From positions 1 through 12,487 of the forward strand of contig CBFHXE010000073.1 in the NCBI GenBank assembly GCA_965659715.1: a stretch of DNA of 12,487 nucleotides. Direction: 5' to 3'. Shown piece by piece: positions 6,352-12,487 of the stretch (the first letter of the stretch is position 1; each line of letters begins with the position of its first letter). The notes under the pieces are model-generated. The model was not told where the DNA came from, did no database searches, and saw nothing but the letters and a program-made list of their open reading frames with translations. A program made the position numbers and the translations under genes. Origin of the DNA: CABZJG01 sp965659715. GTDB taxonomy: Bacteria > Pseudomonadota > Alphaproteobacteria > Rhodobacterales > Rhodobacteraceae.

Positions 6352-6972
6352 GTGACCAAACGCACGTCTGCCAAGTATAAAATCGATCGCCGGATGGGCG
6401 AAAACATCTGGGGTCGCCCCAAATCACCGGTCAACCGCCGCGAATATGGCCCTGGCCAGCATGGCCAGCGCCGCAAGGCAAAACTTTCGGACTTTGGTCT
6501 GCAGTTGCGCGCCAAGCAAAAGCTCAAAGGCTATTACGGCGATCTGACCGAAAAACAATTCCGCCGCATCTATGCAGAAGCCGAGCGTATCCGTGGCGAT
6601 ACCGGCGAAAACCTGATCGGTCTGCTTGAGCGCCGTCTGGACGCGGTTGTCTACCGCGCCAAGTTTGTGGCCACAATGTTTGCCGCGCGTCAGTTTGTGA
6701 ACCACGGCCATGTCACTGTGAACGGCAAGCGGGTGAACATCCCGTCTTACCGGGTCAAAGAAGGTGACGTGATCGAAGTGCGCGAAAAATCAAAACAGAT
6801 CGTTGTCGTGCTTGAGGCCGTACAGCTGACCGAGCGTGATGTTCCAGATTACATCAATGCAGACCATTCGAAAATGGCAGCAACATTTGTCCGCACACCA
6901 GGACTTGGCGACGTGCCTTATCCGGTGATGATGGAACCCAATCTCGTCATCGAATACTACGCCCAGAACTAA
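6352..6972 (+). CDS. rpsD: 30S ribosomal protein S4
   Basis: A primary 16S rRNA-binding protein of 206 residues that nucleates assembly of the small subunit body and helps keep decoding accurate. The N-terminus (KRTSAKYKIDRRMGENIWG, then NRREYGPGQHGQRR) has no zinc-binding cysteines, so it is the cysteine-free type. The S4 RNA-binding domain lies at about residues 92-157 (ERRLDAVVYRAKFV, ARQFVNHGHVTVNGKRVNIPSYRVKEGD). The start is GTG with AAGGAG seven bases upstream. The gene is transcribed alone: it has its own promoter and a strong terminator, rather than sitting in the alpha ribosomal operon as in E. coli. Codon use is richer in C-ending codons than its neighbours, as expected for a highly expressed gene. 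Confidence 0.98.
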   Translation: MTKRTSAKYKIDRRMGENIWGRPKSPVNRREYGPGQHGQRRKAKLSDFGLQLRAKQKLKGYYGDLTEKQFRRIYAEAERIRGDTGENLIGLLERRLDAVVYRAKFVATMFAARQFVNHGHVTVNGKRVNIPSYRVKEGDVIEVREKSKQIVVVLEAVQLTERDVPDYINADHSKMAATFVRTPGLGDVPYPVMMEPNLVIEYYAQN

Positions 6973-6996
6973 TAGAAGTTCACTGCAAAAAATAGG

Positions 6997-7027
6997 GGCC
7001 GTGACGGGAAACCGCCACGGCCTTTTT
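6997..7027 (+). terminator. Intrinsic terminator of rpsD
   Basis: GGCCGTG (6997-7003) pairs with CACGGCC (7016-7022). Inside, after one A-C mismatch, CGG pairs with CCG around a GAAA loop, and TTTTT follows at 7023-7027. It begins 24 bases after the rpsD stop, which is a TAA with an in-frame TAG right behind it. It separates rpsD from hisC. Confidence 0.93.
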
Positions 7028-7090
7028 CGTTTCCCTCTGGTCATGGCCCCCCACCGCAGCTAAGAAGAAACCCAAGTTGGAGTCGTTCAC

Positions 7091-8176
7091 ATGGATAAGA
7101 TCAAGCCACAACCCGGGATCGATAAAATCGAGCTCTACCAAGGCGGCGCTGCGTATGTCGACGGGGTGAGCAATATTGTCAAACTGAGCTCAAACGAAAA
7201 CCCCAACGGGCCCAGTGAGGCAGCAATAGATGCGTTTCGCAAAATTTCTCATGAATTGCACCTGTATCCATCCAGTGATCACAGCAGCCTTCGGCGCGCA
7301 ATTGCCGCCCAATTTGAGCTAGAGGCAGACAACATCATCTGCGGGACAGGCAGTGATGAAATTATCAATATGATTTGCCAAGCCTATGCAGGGCCGGGTG
7401 ATGAAGTCATTCATACCGAGCATGGATTTGCGATGTACCGCATATCCGCGCTCGCCGCCGGCGCAAGCCCGGTAGAAGTGAAAGAGCGCAATCGCATCAC
7501 CGATGTGGATGCCATTTTGGCTGCTTGCACGGATCGCACACGGCTGGTGTTTATCGCCAATCCCAATAATCCCACTGGCACCATGATTGATGAGGGGAAA
7601 GTAACCCGTTTGGCGGATGGTTTACCCAACCATGTACTTTTGGTTCTTGATGGAGCCTATGCCGAATATATTGAAGGCTTTGATGGCGGCGCCAGCTTGG
7701 TCGAAAATCGCACAAATGTTATCATGACACGCACATTTTCCAAGCTCTACGGTCTTGGCGGATTGCGGGTTGGCTGGGGATATGGGCCGCGGGCGGTGAT
7801 TGATACTTTAAACCGGGTGCGCGGGCCGTTTAATGTCTCTTCTGCTGCGCTTGCCGCAGCCGAGGCGGCGGTGAAAGATCAAGACTATGCCGATAAATGC
7901 AGACGCGACAACAACCGGTTGCGTGATTGGCTGTCGATTGCTTTGGCAGAACACGGTGTGACATCTGATCCATCCCTCACCAATTTCATTTTGGCGCGCT
8001 TTGCCTCGCAGTCGCAGGCCGAGGCCTGTGATGAATACCTTAAATCCCAAGGTCTGATAGTGCGCCGTGTTGCGGGCTATAACCTGCCCGATTGTCTGCG
8101 CATTTCAGTGGGCGATGAAAGCGCGTGCCGCCGTGTGGCGCATGCAGTTGGGCAGTTTAAGGCGGGTGTGAAATGA
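7091..8176 (+). CDS. hisC: Histidinol-phosphate / aromatic aminotransferase
   Basis: A PLP-dependent class I/II aminotransferase of 361 residues. HisC converts imidazole acetol phosphate to histidinol phosphate; many alphaproteobacterial forms also transaminate phenylpyruvate, hydroxyphenylpyruvate or prephenate. The PLP lysine is K218 in TFSKLYGLGGLRVGW. Cofactor and substrate residues are N157-G163 (NPNNPTG), D187 and Y190 (DGAYAEY), R226 and R337 (CLRIS). LSSNENPNGPS at 32-42 is the family's N-terminal signature. GGAG at 7079-7082 sets the start. The stop overlaps the tyrA start as ATGA, so the two are translated together. This coupling, known from the hisC-tyrC cluster of Zymomonas, suggests a role in tyrosine/phenylalanine synthesis besides or instead of histidine. 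The symbol follows the family; specificity cannot be read from sequence alone. Confidence 0.93.
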   Translation: MDKIKPQPGIDKIELYQGGAAYVDGVSNIVKLSSNENPNGPSEAAIDAFRKISHELHLYPSSDHSSLRRAIAAQFELEADNIICGTGSDEIINMICQAYAGPGDEVIHTEHGFAMYRISALAAGASPVEVKERNRITDVDAILAACTDRTRLVFIANPNNPTGTMIDEGKVTRLADGLPNHVLLVLDGAYAEYIEGFDGGASLVENRTNVIMTRTFSKLYGLGGLRVGWGYGPRAVIDTLNRVRGPFNVSSAALAAAEAAVKDQDYADKCRRDNNRLRDWLSIALAEHGVTSDPSLTNFILARFASQSQAEACDEYLKSQGLIVRRVAGYNLPDCLRISVGDESACRRVAHAVGQFKAGVK

Positions 8177-9096
8177 GCCAGGTTTATGACCGTGTTGCCC
8201 TCATCGGACTTGGGCTTATTGCTTCGTCCATGTTTTGGGCGATCAAGCGCGCTGGGCTGGCCGGCGAAGTAACTGGCTATGCAAGATCGCAGGAAACCCG
8301 CGATACAGCGCGCCGTATCGGGCTGTGCGATCGGGTGTTCGACAGCGCCCGTGAGGCCGTCGAAGGCGCCGATTTGGTGGTGCTTTGTGTGCCGGTGGGT
8401 GTGATGGGTGATGTTGCGGCCGATCTTGCCCCTGCGCTAAAACCCGGCGCCACGATCAGTGATGTTGGCTCGGTGAAACGTGCCGTTATTGATGCCGTTG
8501 CGCCGCATATTCCCGAAACTGTGCATTTCATTCCGGCGCATCCGCTTGCTGGGACCGAACATTCCGGGCCAGAAAGTGGATTTGAAAGCCTGTTTGACAA
8601 CCGATGGTGCCTCCTGGTGTCCGACAATGGCGCAGATGAACAGGCCATAGCGGCTTTGCAGCAGCTGTGGCAAGGCATGGGTGCAAAAGTAGAGCGCATG
8701 GACCCCGATCACCATGATCTTGTGCTGGCTGTGACCAGCCATGCACCGCATTTAATTGCTTACACAATGGTGGGTGTGGCGGATGATTTAAGCCGCGTGA
8801 CGGATAGCGAAGTGATCCAATACTCGGCAGCCGGATTTCGGGATTTTACCCGTATCGCCGCCTCGGACCCCACCATGTGGCGGGATGTGTTTCTGGCTAA
8901 CAAGGACGCCACATTGGAAATTCTTGGCCGCTTTACCGAAGAGCTGTTTGCCCTGCAGCGGGCAATCCGGCGCGGTGATGGCGCGCATCTGCACGACTAT
9001 TTCACCCGAACGCGGCAAATTCGCCGCGGCATCATTGAAGCGGGTCAAGACACAGATGCGCCCGACTTTGGACGGGGTCAGGCCGCCAAGGATTAG
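8173..9096 (+). CDS. tyrA: Prephenate/arogenate (cyclohexadienyl) dehydrogenase
   Basis: A 307-residue enzyme that oxidatively decarboxylates prephenate to 4-hydroxyphenylpyruvate and/or arogenate to tyrosine. The dinucleotide motif GLGLIASS is at 12-19. Catalytic and substrate residues are H123 in PAHPLAG, the TEHSGPESG loop at 128-136, and the helix SHAPHLIA with H190 and H193. SAAGFRDFTRIA at 218-229 is also typical. There is no chorismate mutase domain in front and no ACT domain behind, so it is the plain TyrA/TyrC form and probably not feedback-regulated through ACT. The end of strand beta-2 reads GYARSQ, without the acidic residue common in NAD-specific enzymes, which hints at NADP or mixed use. 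It overlaps hisC by 4 bases and has no recognisable ribosome site of its own beyond that coupling. Confidence 0.93.
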   Translation: MSQVYDRVALIGLGLIASSMFWAIKRAGLAGEVTGYARSQETRDTARRIGLCDRVFDSAREAVEGADLVVLCVPVGVMGDVAADLAPALKPGATISDVGSVKRAVIDAVAPHIPETVHFIPAHPLAGTEHSGPESGFESLFDNRWCLLVSDNGADEQAIAALQQLWQGMGAKVERMDPDHHDLVLAVTSHAPHLIAYTMVGVADDLSRVTDSEVIQYSAAGFRDFTRIAASDPTMWRDVFLANKDATLEILGRFTEELFALQRAIRRGDGAHLHDYFTRTRQIRRGIIEAGQDTDAPDFGRGQAAKD

Positions 9097-9107
9097 CCTT
9101 AAGCTGC

Positions 9108-9151
9108 GCACTGTGACGCAACGTCGAGCGGCACTGGGGTTGCGTCAGTGC
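9108..9151. repeat. Long imperfect inverted repeat after tyrA
   Basis: TGACGCAAC (9114-9122) and GTTGCGTCA (9139-9147) are perfect 9-base inverted copies. Outside them GCAC (9108-9111) pairs with GTGC (9148-9151), with TG (9112-9113) bulged. The loop is 16 bases. It starts 12 bases after the tyrA stop, so it may end the hisC-tyrA transcript, but what follows (TTCTGTAAGTCTTTG) is not a clean T-run. A protein-binding site is the alternative. Confidence 0.5.
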
Positions 9152-9181
9152 TTCTGTAAGTCTTTGAATTAATTATCTTAT

Positions 9182-9222
9182 AAAATGATTTGGGTTTGTG
9201 AAGGCGCCCCATAGATCATTTT
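9182..9222. repeat. Second inverted repeat in the tyrA-methyltransferase gap
   Basis: AAAATGAT (9182-9189) and ATCATTTT (9215-9222) are perfect inverted copies 25 bases apart. Inside, TGGG (9191-9194) can pair with CCCA (9208-9211). On either strand the outer arm ends in TTTT, so a weak bidirectional terminator is possible. The rest of this gap, to about 9351, is A+T-rich at first and holds no gene or clear promoter I can support. Confidence 0.4.
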
Positions 9223-9351
9223 CGAGTTTACTTTTCGGGGGTATACACGTTTTCTGAGTGCGGTGGATATGCCGGCATGGCAGGTCTTTCATTGAAAAGA
9301 TGCGCTTCAACATCTCAAGGTCAGAGAGCGCAAGGTACATTCGGGGGCAGG

Positions 9352-10200
9352 ATGTCGGTTTACGGTGAAAATGAAGATCAGGGAAAATACTGGAATGAAA
9401 AACCCGGTCGTTCATGGGTCGTGCACGACCACGAGATGAACAACAGGTTTCAGAATATCACGGATATTTTATTTGCCAACCTTGATGCGCCAAACCTGAG
9501 CAACGCTTTGGATATCGGCTGTGGGGCAGGTGCCACCACGCTGCGGATGGCAAAAGCACTATCTGGGCGCGGCGCGGTCACCGGAATAGACATATCGGAT
9601 GCGCTGCTTGGCCTGGCGCGCGAAAAAGCCAGCGCTGTGGAGAATGTGACATTTACATGGGCCGATGCCCAATCCTATCAGTTTGAACCGGCCGGTTTTG
9701 ATGGCGCATTTTCCCGCTTCGGGGTGATGTTCTTTGCCAATCCGGAAAAAGCCTTTGCCAACCTCCGCGCGGCCTTAGCCTCCGGATCAAAGCTTGTCTT
9801 TGTCTGCTGGGCACCTTTGAAGGATAATCCGTTCTTTCTTGAGCCTATGGAAGTGGTGAGCAGGCACACAAATGCACCTGTTATCGCGCCCGGCACAGCG
9901 CCGGGGCCAATGGCGTTTGGCGACCGTGATTATCTGTCGGGTATTTTGCGCCGGGCAGGGTATCAAGCGACCGAGATTGCAACCCGGCAAACCACGCTGG
10001 ACACCCGACAAAGCCCGCAAGAAGATGCCGCTTTGCTCATGAAAATCGGCGCTGGTGCACGCATGCTTTTCGAAGCCGAGCCAAGCAAGGCGCAGGTGCA
10101 CAGCTTGCAAGAGGATTTTGTGCGAATGTCTGCAGCCAAAAGAAGCGGCGGCATCACCCGCTATCCGGCAACCATCCATGTGGTCACTGCAACGGCATAA
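9352..10200 (+). CDS. Class I SAM-dependent methyltransferase
   Basis: A soluble 282-residue methyltransferase of the UbiE/type 11 kind. SAM-binding motif I is LDIGCGAG at 53-60, with TGIDIS at 77-82 giving the acidic residue D79 at the end of beta-2. WADAQ at 103-107 and DGAFSRFGVMFFANP at 117-131 are the later core strands. The N-terminal stretch KYWNEKPGRSWVVHDHEMNNRF is seen in methyltransferases whose substrate is a lipid or other small molecule, but the substrate cannot be named. I chose the ATG at 9352, where homology-like sequence begins; an in-frame ATG at 9277 would add 25 residues of low-complexity Ser, Gln and Gly. The ribosome site is weak (GGGGG at 9343-9347). It lies 27 bases before a thioesterase gene in the same direction, so the two likely form an operon, perhaps modifying a thioester-linked or acyl substrate. 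Confidence 0.8.
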   Translation: MSVYGENEDQGKYWNEKPGRSWVVHDHEMNNRFQNITDILFANLDAPNLSNALDIGCGAGATTLRMAKALSGRGAVTGIDISDALLGLAREKASAVENVTFTWADAQSYQFEPAGFDGAFSRFGVMFFANPEKAFANLRAALASGSKLVFVCWAPLKDNPFFLEPMEVVSRHTNAPVIAPGTAPGPMAFGDRDYLSGILRRAGYQATEIATRQTTLDTRQSPQEDAALLMKIGAGARMLFEAEPSKAQVHSLQEDFVRMSAAKRSGGITRYPATIHVVTATA

Positions 10201-10227
10201 TCCAATTTTGAAGAGGTAAAGAGCAAA

Positions 10228-10725
10228 ATGAGCAACCAAATTGAAACAATGCCCCCTGCAATGACGACGCAAGAGGCCTTATCCCTAACCGGATTTGAGC
10301 AAATAAACGGCATCTTAATGGGCCGGTTTGCCCCGCCAAGCATCGGTACATTAATGAAATATAAAATGCATGCGGTCGCGGAGGGACGGGTGGTTTTTCG
10401 CGGCTCGCCGGACGGCACTGTTCTTAACCCGATGGGCAGCGTGCATGGCGGCTGGTATGGCACTGTCCTCGACAGCGCAATGGCCTGCGCCGTCACCACC
10501 CGCGTGCCCAAAGGCTGCATTGCGACAACGCTGGAATATAAGTTGAACATCATCCGCCCTATTCCGGTGGGAATGATGGTTGAAGCCATCGGGGAAACCG
10601 ATCATGTTGGCCGCTCTACCGGAGTGGCGCAGGGCAAAATCATCGGGGTTGAAAACGGTCAACTTTATGCAACGGCTTCAACCACCTGCATGGTGATTAA
10701 ACTTGAGCCGCCAAAATCTACTTAG
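10228..10725 (+). CDS. PaaI-type hotdog thioesterase
   Basis: A 165-residue acyl-CoA thioesterase of the PaaI/hotdog family, acting in the cytoplasm on short-chain or aromatic CoA thioesters. The core signature NPMGSVHGGWYGTVLDSAM at 67-85 contains the HGG loop (73-75) and the catalytic aspartate D82 on the central helix. The next strand TTLEYKLNIIRPIPVG at 100-115 is also standard. A 40-residue N-terminal extension with a helix-like MTTQEALSLTGFEQINGIL precedes the fold, as in many PaaI-like proteins of this group. GAGG at 10213-10216 and AAGAG near the ATG support the start. It follows the methyltransferase by 27 bases. PaaI itself clears dead-end phenylacetyl-CoA forms, but no paa genes are here, so the true substrate is open. 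Confidence 0.85.
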   Translation: MSNQIETMPPAMTTQEALSLTGFEQINGILMGRFAPPSIGTLMKYKMHAVAEGRVVFRGSPDGTVLNPMGSVHGGWYGTVLDSAMACAVTTRVPKGCIATTLEYKLNIIRPIPVGMMVEAIGETDHVGRSTGVAQGKIIGVENGQLYATASTTCMVIKLEPPKST

Positions 10726-10746
10726 CTTCACTCTGACAAAGGCGCA

Positions 10747-10768
10747 GAGCCATTCGGTAAATTGGCTC
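10747..10768 (+). terminator. Weak hairpin after the thioesterase gene
   Basis: GAGCCA (10747-10752) pairs with TGGCTC (10763-10768) over a 10-base loop, 22 bases after the thioesterase stop and followed by ATTTAG. The T-run is poor. The gap between the convergent thioesterase and tctA genes also holds GGGC-AAGT-GCCC (10804-10815), which could serve the opposite strand. Confidence 0.35.
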
Positions 10769-10826
10769 ATTTAGCGAAGCTGTTTTAGGGGGGCTTTTGC
10801 ACGGGGCAAGTGCCCTCACAAAGGGC

Positions 10827-12344
10827 CTAGTCTCCATCGGCAATCCCCTGGGTGCGCAGCCGTGCGCGCCGCGCCCGATAACTGGGCAGTGCCACCAATA
10901 GAACCGCAAGCGCCAAAAGCCCCATGGTCATTGGCCGTTCTAGAACGAAACTAAAGCCGTCATAAAGCTGCATGGAGCGTGAAAAATTGTCCTCAAGCAT
11001 CCGCCCCAAGATAAAACCGATCAGCAAAGGCGCCAGTGGGTAATCGGCAAAGCGCAGCACTGTGGCGCAGATGCCAAACCCCACAAGGATCAGCAGCTCG
11101 GTGGCGTTGTTTTGCCCGATATAAGCCCCCATCAGGGTGAAAAATAAAATAAACGGGATCAGATAATTGCGCGGAATTGTCAGCACTTTTGCAATATAGG
11201 GGATCAGCGGCAGGTTGAGGATTAGCAAGATCACATTGCCCACATACATCGAAATAATCACCGACCAGAAAATTTCCGGCTGATCCACCATCAAGCGTGG
11301 CCCGGGTGAGACATTCAAAGCGATGAGCGCACCCAAAAGAATGGCCGTTGTGCCCGATCCCGGAATGCCCAGTGTCAAAAGCGGCACAAAAGACCCTGTG
11401 CAGGCGGCATTATTGGCACTTTCTGGCGCGGCCAGACCTTTGACCGATCCCTTGCCAAACTGGGCCTGATCTTCTTTCGAGGCAATGTTGCGTTCAACCG
11501 CATAGCCCAGAAAGCTGGCAATGGTCGCCCCCGCACCGGGTAGCACGCCGATTAAAAACCCTTGAATCGATTGACGGCCAATCACCGGTGCGATGGCGCG
11601 GGCTTCTTCGCGGGTAATCCGAAGGTCTTTGATGTCCTCATTGGCTTTGCCGCTGTTTGATCGCGCCGGATCAAGCACCAGATACAGCGCCTCTGGCAGG
11701 GCAAACATCGCCATTGCTAGGGTGATAAACCCAAAGCCGGATTGCAGATCCATAATCCCCATGGTGAAGCGTGGCAGGTTAAACAAAGCGCCTTCGCCCA
11801 CTGTGGCCATGATCAGCCCCAAGAGCGTCATCAGCAGCGCTTTGCCCACTTGCCCCGTGCCGGCAAAAGCCGCGATGGCCGACAGCCCCACCACCATCAG
11901 CGCGAAATACTCAGCCGAATGGAACAGCAAGGCCACGCTGGCCAGCGCAGGGGCAAAAATCATCAGCAGGATGGCGCCAATGGTGCCGCCGCTAAACGAG
12001 GCGATGGCCGCAACGGTCAGGGCTTTGCCTGCTTTGCCCTGCCGCGCCATGGGGTAGCCATCAAAGCTTGTGGCAACGGTCGAAGCCACACCGGGTGCAT
12101 TGATTAAAATCGACGAGGTCGAGCCGCCAAAAATAGCGCCATAATAAACACCGGCCAAAAGAATGATCGCCGCCGAAGGATCGCCAATGGTGATGGCGAT
12201 GGGGATCATGATGGCGATGATCGACATCGGCCCCAAACCGGGCAGCATACCGATAAATGTGCCGATCAGGCAGCCGCCCACCACCATAAGAATATTGGTG
12301 ATGGAAAAGGCGGTTCCAAGCCCAAGCAGTAGACCTTCTAGCAT
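10827..12344 (-). CDS. tctA: Tripartite tricarboxylate transporter, large permease subunit TctA
   Basis: The large inner-membrane subunit of a TTT-family secondary transporter, which with TctB and the periplasmic binding protein TctC imports di- or tricarboxylates such as citrate or related acids using an ion gradient. The 505-residue length is standard and about eleven or twelve hydrophobic segments can be seen. Both family signatures are present: GMLPGLGP at 32-39 and GVLPGAGA at 266-273, the two inverted-repeat halves. The loop PESANNAACTGSFVPLLTLGIPGSGTTA at 307-334 is also typical, as is FGGSTSSILINAPG near residue 72-85. AGGTG ahead of the ATG gives a fair ribosome site. It starts 12 bases after the tctB stop. 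The C-terminal tail SYRARRARLRTQ is positively charged and probably cytoplasmic. The substrate depends on TctC, which is outside the window. Confidence 0.95.
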   Translation of the reverse strand: MLEGLLLGLGTAFSITNILMVVGGCLIGTFIGMLPGLGPMSIIAIMIPIAITIGDPSAAIILLAGVYYGAIFGGSTSSILINAPGVASTVATSFDGYPMARQGKAGKALTVAAIASFSGGTIGAILLMIFAPALASVALLFHSAEYFALMVVGLSAIAAFAGTGQVGKALLMTLLGLIMATVGEGALFNLPRFTMGIMDLQSGFGFITLAMAMFALPEALYLVLDPARSNSGKANEDIKDLRITREEARAIAPVIGRQSIQGFLIGVLPGAGATIASFLGYAVERNIASKEDQAQFGKGSVKGLAAPESANNAACTGSFVPLLTLGIPGSGTTAILLGALIALNVSPGPRLMVDQPEIFWSVIISMYVGNVILLILNLPLIPYIAKVLTIPRNYLIPFILFFTLMGAYIGQNNATELLILVGFGICATVLRFADYPLAPLLIGFILGRMLEDNFSRSMQLYDGFSFVLERPMTMGLLALAVLLVALPSYRARRARLRTQGIADGD

Positions 12345-12356
12345 TTCATCACCTTA

Positions 12357-12487
12357 TTACGTCAAAACATAGGGCAGGGGTCGCAGGAATATCCCAAGCA
12401 CCACTTGCACCAGATACCACACAAATCCGCTCGCCTGAGCAGAGATTATCAACAGCCTAATCCACTTGAGTTCACCAAGCACGGCCG
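12357..12487 (-). CDS. tctB: TctB-like small permease subunit (3' end)
   Basis: The last 42 codons of a gene that enters from the right edge, ending in TAA with a second in-frame TAA directly after it. The visible peptide has a basic stretch (GELKWIRLL) and then one hydrophobic segment, ASGFVWYLVQVVLGIFL, ending RPLPYVLT. This fits the final membrane helix of TctB, the small and poorly conserved subunit that sits next to TctA in these transporters. The call rests mainly on position, directly upstream of tctA with a 12-base gap, and on the helix. A tctC gene would be expected further upstream, beyond the window. Confidence 0.75.
   Translation of the reverse strand, partial: AVLGELKWIRLLIISAQASGFVWYLVQVVLGIFLRPLPYVLT

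Noticed and set aside
8277..8699. Antisense open frame of 140 codons inside tyrA
   Set aside because: The plus-strand tyrA frame shows all family motifs; the antisense product is Ser/Ala/Pro-rich low complexity typical of a shadow frame.
9277..9351. Longer methyltransferase start
   Set aside because: The extra 25 residues are Ser/Gln/Gly-rich and unlike the family, and no ribosome site precedes 9277; not fully excluded.
9787..10272. Antisense open frame of 161 codons across the methyltransferase end
   Set aside because: It overlaps the methyltransferase and thioesterase start and its Cys/His-rich product resembles no family.
10804..10815. GGGC-AAGT-GCCC stem as tctA terminator
   Set aside because: Only four base pairs and no T-run on the minus strand; mentioned under the neighbouring hairpin but not annotated separately.
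11593..12057. Plus-strand open frame of 154 codons inside tctA
   Set aside because: It runs opposite a well-conserved TctA region and is a Ser/Ala/Pro-rich shadow.
1..12487. CRISPR array, insertion sequence, prophage, tRNA or defence island
   Set aside because: No spaced direct repeats, transposase, integrase, tRNA fold or defence-type domains were seen; gene content is housekeeping and metabolic.

Overview
The window looks like ordinary chromosome from an alphaproteobacterium of the Rhodobacterales (roseobacter group). The evidence is the cysteine-free rpsD with a GTG start, the phbA/phbB pair with PhaR-like operators, the hisC-tyrA overlap, a tctBA tricarboxylate transporter, and codon use at moderate G+C. 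The assignment comes from recognising protein families and was not searched. I see no insertion sequence, prophage, CRISPR array, tRNA or rRNA.

Layout, left to right. (1) The 3' end of a ClC-type chloride channel with CBS domains (+) converges on a small secreted tandem-SH3 protein (-). (2) A D-2-hydroxyacid dehydrogenase (+) converges on phbB, with a strong hairpin between them. (3) A minus-strand block runs EAL phosphodiesterase, then phbA (acetyl-CoA acetyltransferase), then phbB (acetoacetyl-CoA reductase). phbA and phbB supply 3-hydroxybutyryl-CoA for polyhydroxybutyrate. A clear intrinsic terminator separates them, and each has its own TGC-rich operator upstream that resembles the site of the PHB-responsive repressor PhaR. 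(4) tag (3-methyladenine DNA glycosylase I) is divergent from the EAL gene. (5) rpsD has a recognisable promoter, a leader of about 110 nt and a textbook terminator. (6) hisC and tyrA overlap by 4 nt and probably work together in tyrosine and histidine synthesis. (7) After a spacer with two inverted repeats comes a pair made of a SAM-dependent methyltransferase and a PaaI-type thioesterase (+). (8) tctA and the 3' end of tctB (-) encode the membrane part of a tripartite tricarboxylate transporter.

I found no clearly new biological system. The points most worth a second look are the paired PhaR-like operators with the terminator that uncouples phbA from phbB, the hydroxyacid dehydrogenase that lacks glutamate at the usual catalytic position, the rpsD leader with mutually exclusive helices, and the unexplained inverted repeats after tyrA.
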